Source: an uncultured Campylobacterota bacterium
GTDB taxonomy: Bacteria > Campylobacterota > Campylobacteria > Campylobacterales > Arcobacteraceae
NCBI GenBank assembly: GCA_903821805.1
Contig: CAIJNA010000170.1
Location: 1 to 14,438, forward strand
Length of the DNA stretch: 14,438 bases
Reading direction: 5' to 3'
In this document: positions 14,154 through 14,438 of the stretch, piece after piece
Layout: each line of letters begins with the position of its first letter
How positions within the stretch are numbered: the stretch's first letter is position 1
Position numbers and translations under genes: made by a program
Notes under the pieces: model-generated
Database searches by the model: none
Seen by the model: only the letters and a program-made list of their open reading frames with translations
What the model was told of the DNA's origin: nothing

Positions 14154-14438
14154 ATGAAACTAAAAAAACAACATGCAAACTTTCTAGCAAGAAAAATAAC
14201 AAAAGATTTATTACACAGCGAATTTATAGAGGCTAGAAAAGATAGGATGGCAATAACAGCCGAATGTGAACGAATTTTGCTTGAAGATATAGAAAAAGAA
14301 GTGAAACTTGATGATGGAGTTTATTATAATAAATATATGCAGGGTAATAAAATTAAAATGTCAAAACCACTAAATCAAGATTCTGTTAAATATTCCGACG
14401 GTACTCCAGCAACAGAAGAACAACTTTCAAAAGATGTA
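14154..14438 (+). CDS. DUF507 family protein, 5' part (partial)
   Basis: The reading frame opens at an ATG with a good ribosome site (TAAGGAG, 7 bases before) and stays open for 95 codons to the window edge. The N-terminus, MKLKKQHANFLARKITKDLL followed by HSEFI and a long charged helix (ILLEDIEKEVKLDD), fits the DUF507 pattern, in which a short basic strand leads into two helices. The family's function is unknown. In Campylobacter I recall such a gene between purA and the carA region, which agrees with this position. No membrane segment or signal peptide is visible. The C-terminal part lies outside the window. Confidence 0.7.
   Translation, partial: MKLKKQHANFLARKITKDLLHSEFIEARKDRMAITAECERILLEDIEKEVKLDDGVYYNKYMQGNKIKMSKPLNQDSVKYSDGTPATEEQLSKDV

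Noticed and set aside
1..14438. CRISPR arrays, tRNA or rRNA genes, insertion sequences and phage genes
   Set aside because: I looked for regularly spaced long repeats, cloverleaf-like stretches with a TTCGA-type arm, transposase motifs and terminal inverted repeats, and saw none. The gaps are too short or too A/T-rich to hide one.

Overview
The window is AT-rich bacterial chromosome, roughly two-thirds A+T by eye, with tightly packed genes, many ATGA or 1-8 base overlaps, and no sign of phage, transposon or CRISPR. Gene content and order point to the Campylobacterota (former Epsilonproteobacteria). The tail of a CtpA-type protease is followed by purC-purS-purQ, an SH3-like membrane protein and plsC, the order I recall from Campylobacter. 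A DUF485-actP acetate uptake pair and a purA-DUF507 pair are also typical. An acetate symporter together with a HisZ-type protein suggests a free-living relative (Sulfurimonas, Sulfuricurvum or Arcobacter-like) more than a host-restricted Campylobacter; this is inference, not a species call.

Layout. (1) 1-6958, plus strand: one long co-directional array. It holds the protease end, purC, purS, purQ, an SH3-like envelope protein, plsC, a long-chain polyprenyl diphosphate synthase, miaA, a HAD phosphatase, an unrecognised 99-residue protein and a small outer-membrane beta-barrel protein. (2) 6959-7023: a convergent gap with two A/T-rich hairpins. (3) 7024-8256, minus strand: a DUF2892 membrane protein upstream of purM. 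(4) 8257-8488: a divergent regulatory gap containing two sets of 11-bp-period direct repeats and a likely promoter. (5) 8489-10660, plus strand: the DUF485 protein and the acetate symporter ActP, closed by a textbook terminator with a UUCG loop. (6) 10661-10881: a gap with a promoter and a 16-bp RNA-type hairpin capped by a GAAA loop. (7) 10882-14438, plus strand: a class V aminotransferase, hisZ, purA and the start of a DUF507 protein.

Purine synthesis is the recurring theme. PurC, PurS, PurQ and PurM serve the de novo pathway to IMP, and PurA takes IMP towards AMP. PurS and PurQ imply a three-part FGAM synthase whose large PurL subunit lies outside the window. HisZ ties histidine synthesis to the same metabolite pool, because HisG uses ATP and PRPP and the pathway releases AICAR. 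The middle of the first array makes phosphatidic acid (PlsC), a quinone-type side chain and a tRNA modification.

Most of the window is ordinary housekeeping DNA. I do not see a convincing undescribed defence or mobile system. The points that merit a second look are the structured leader before the aminotransferase, the Ala-rich insertion in ActP, the phased repeats upstream of the acetate operon, and the two poorly characterised proteins in the first array.
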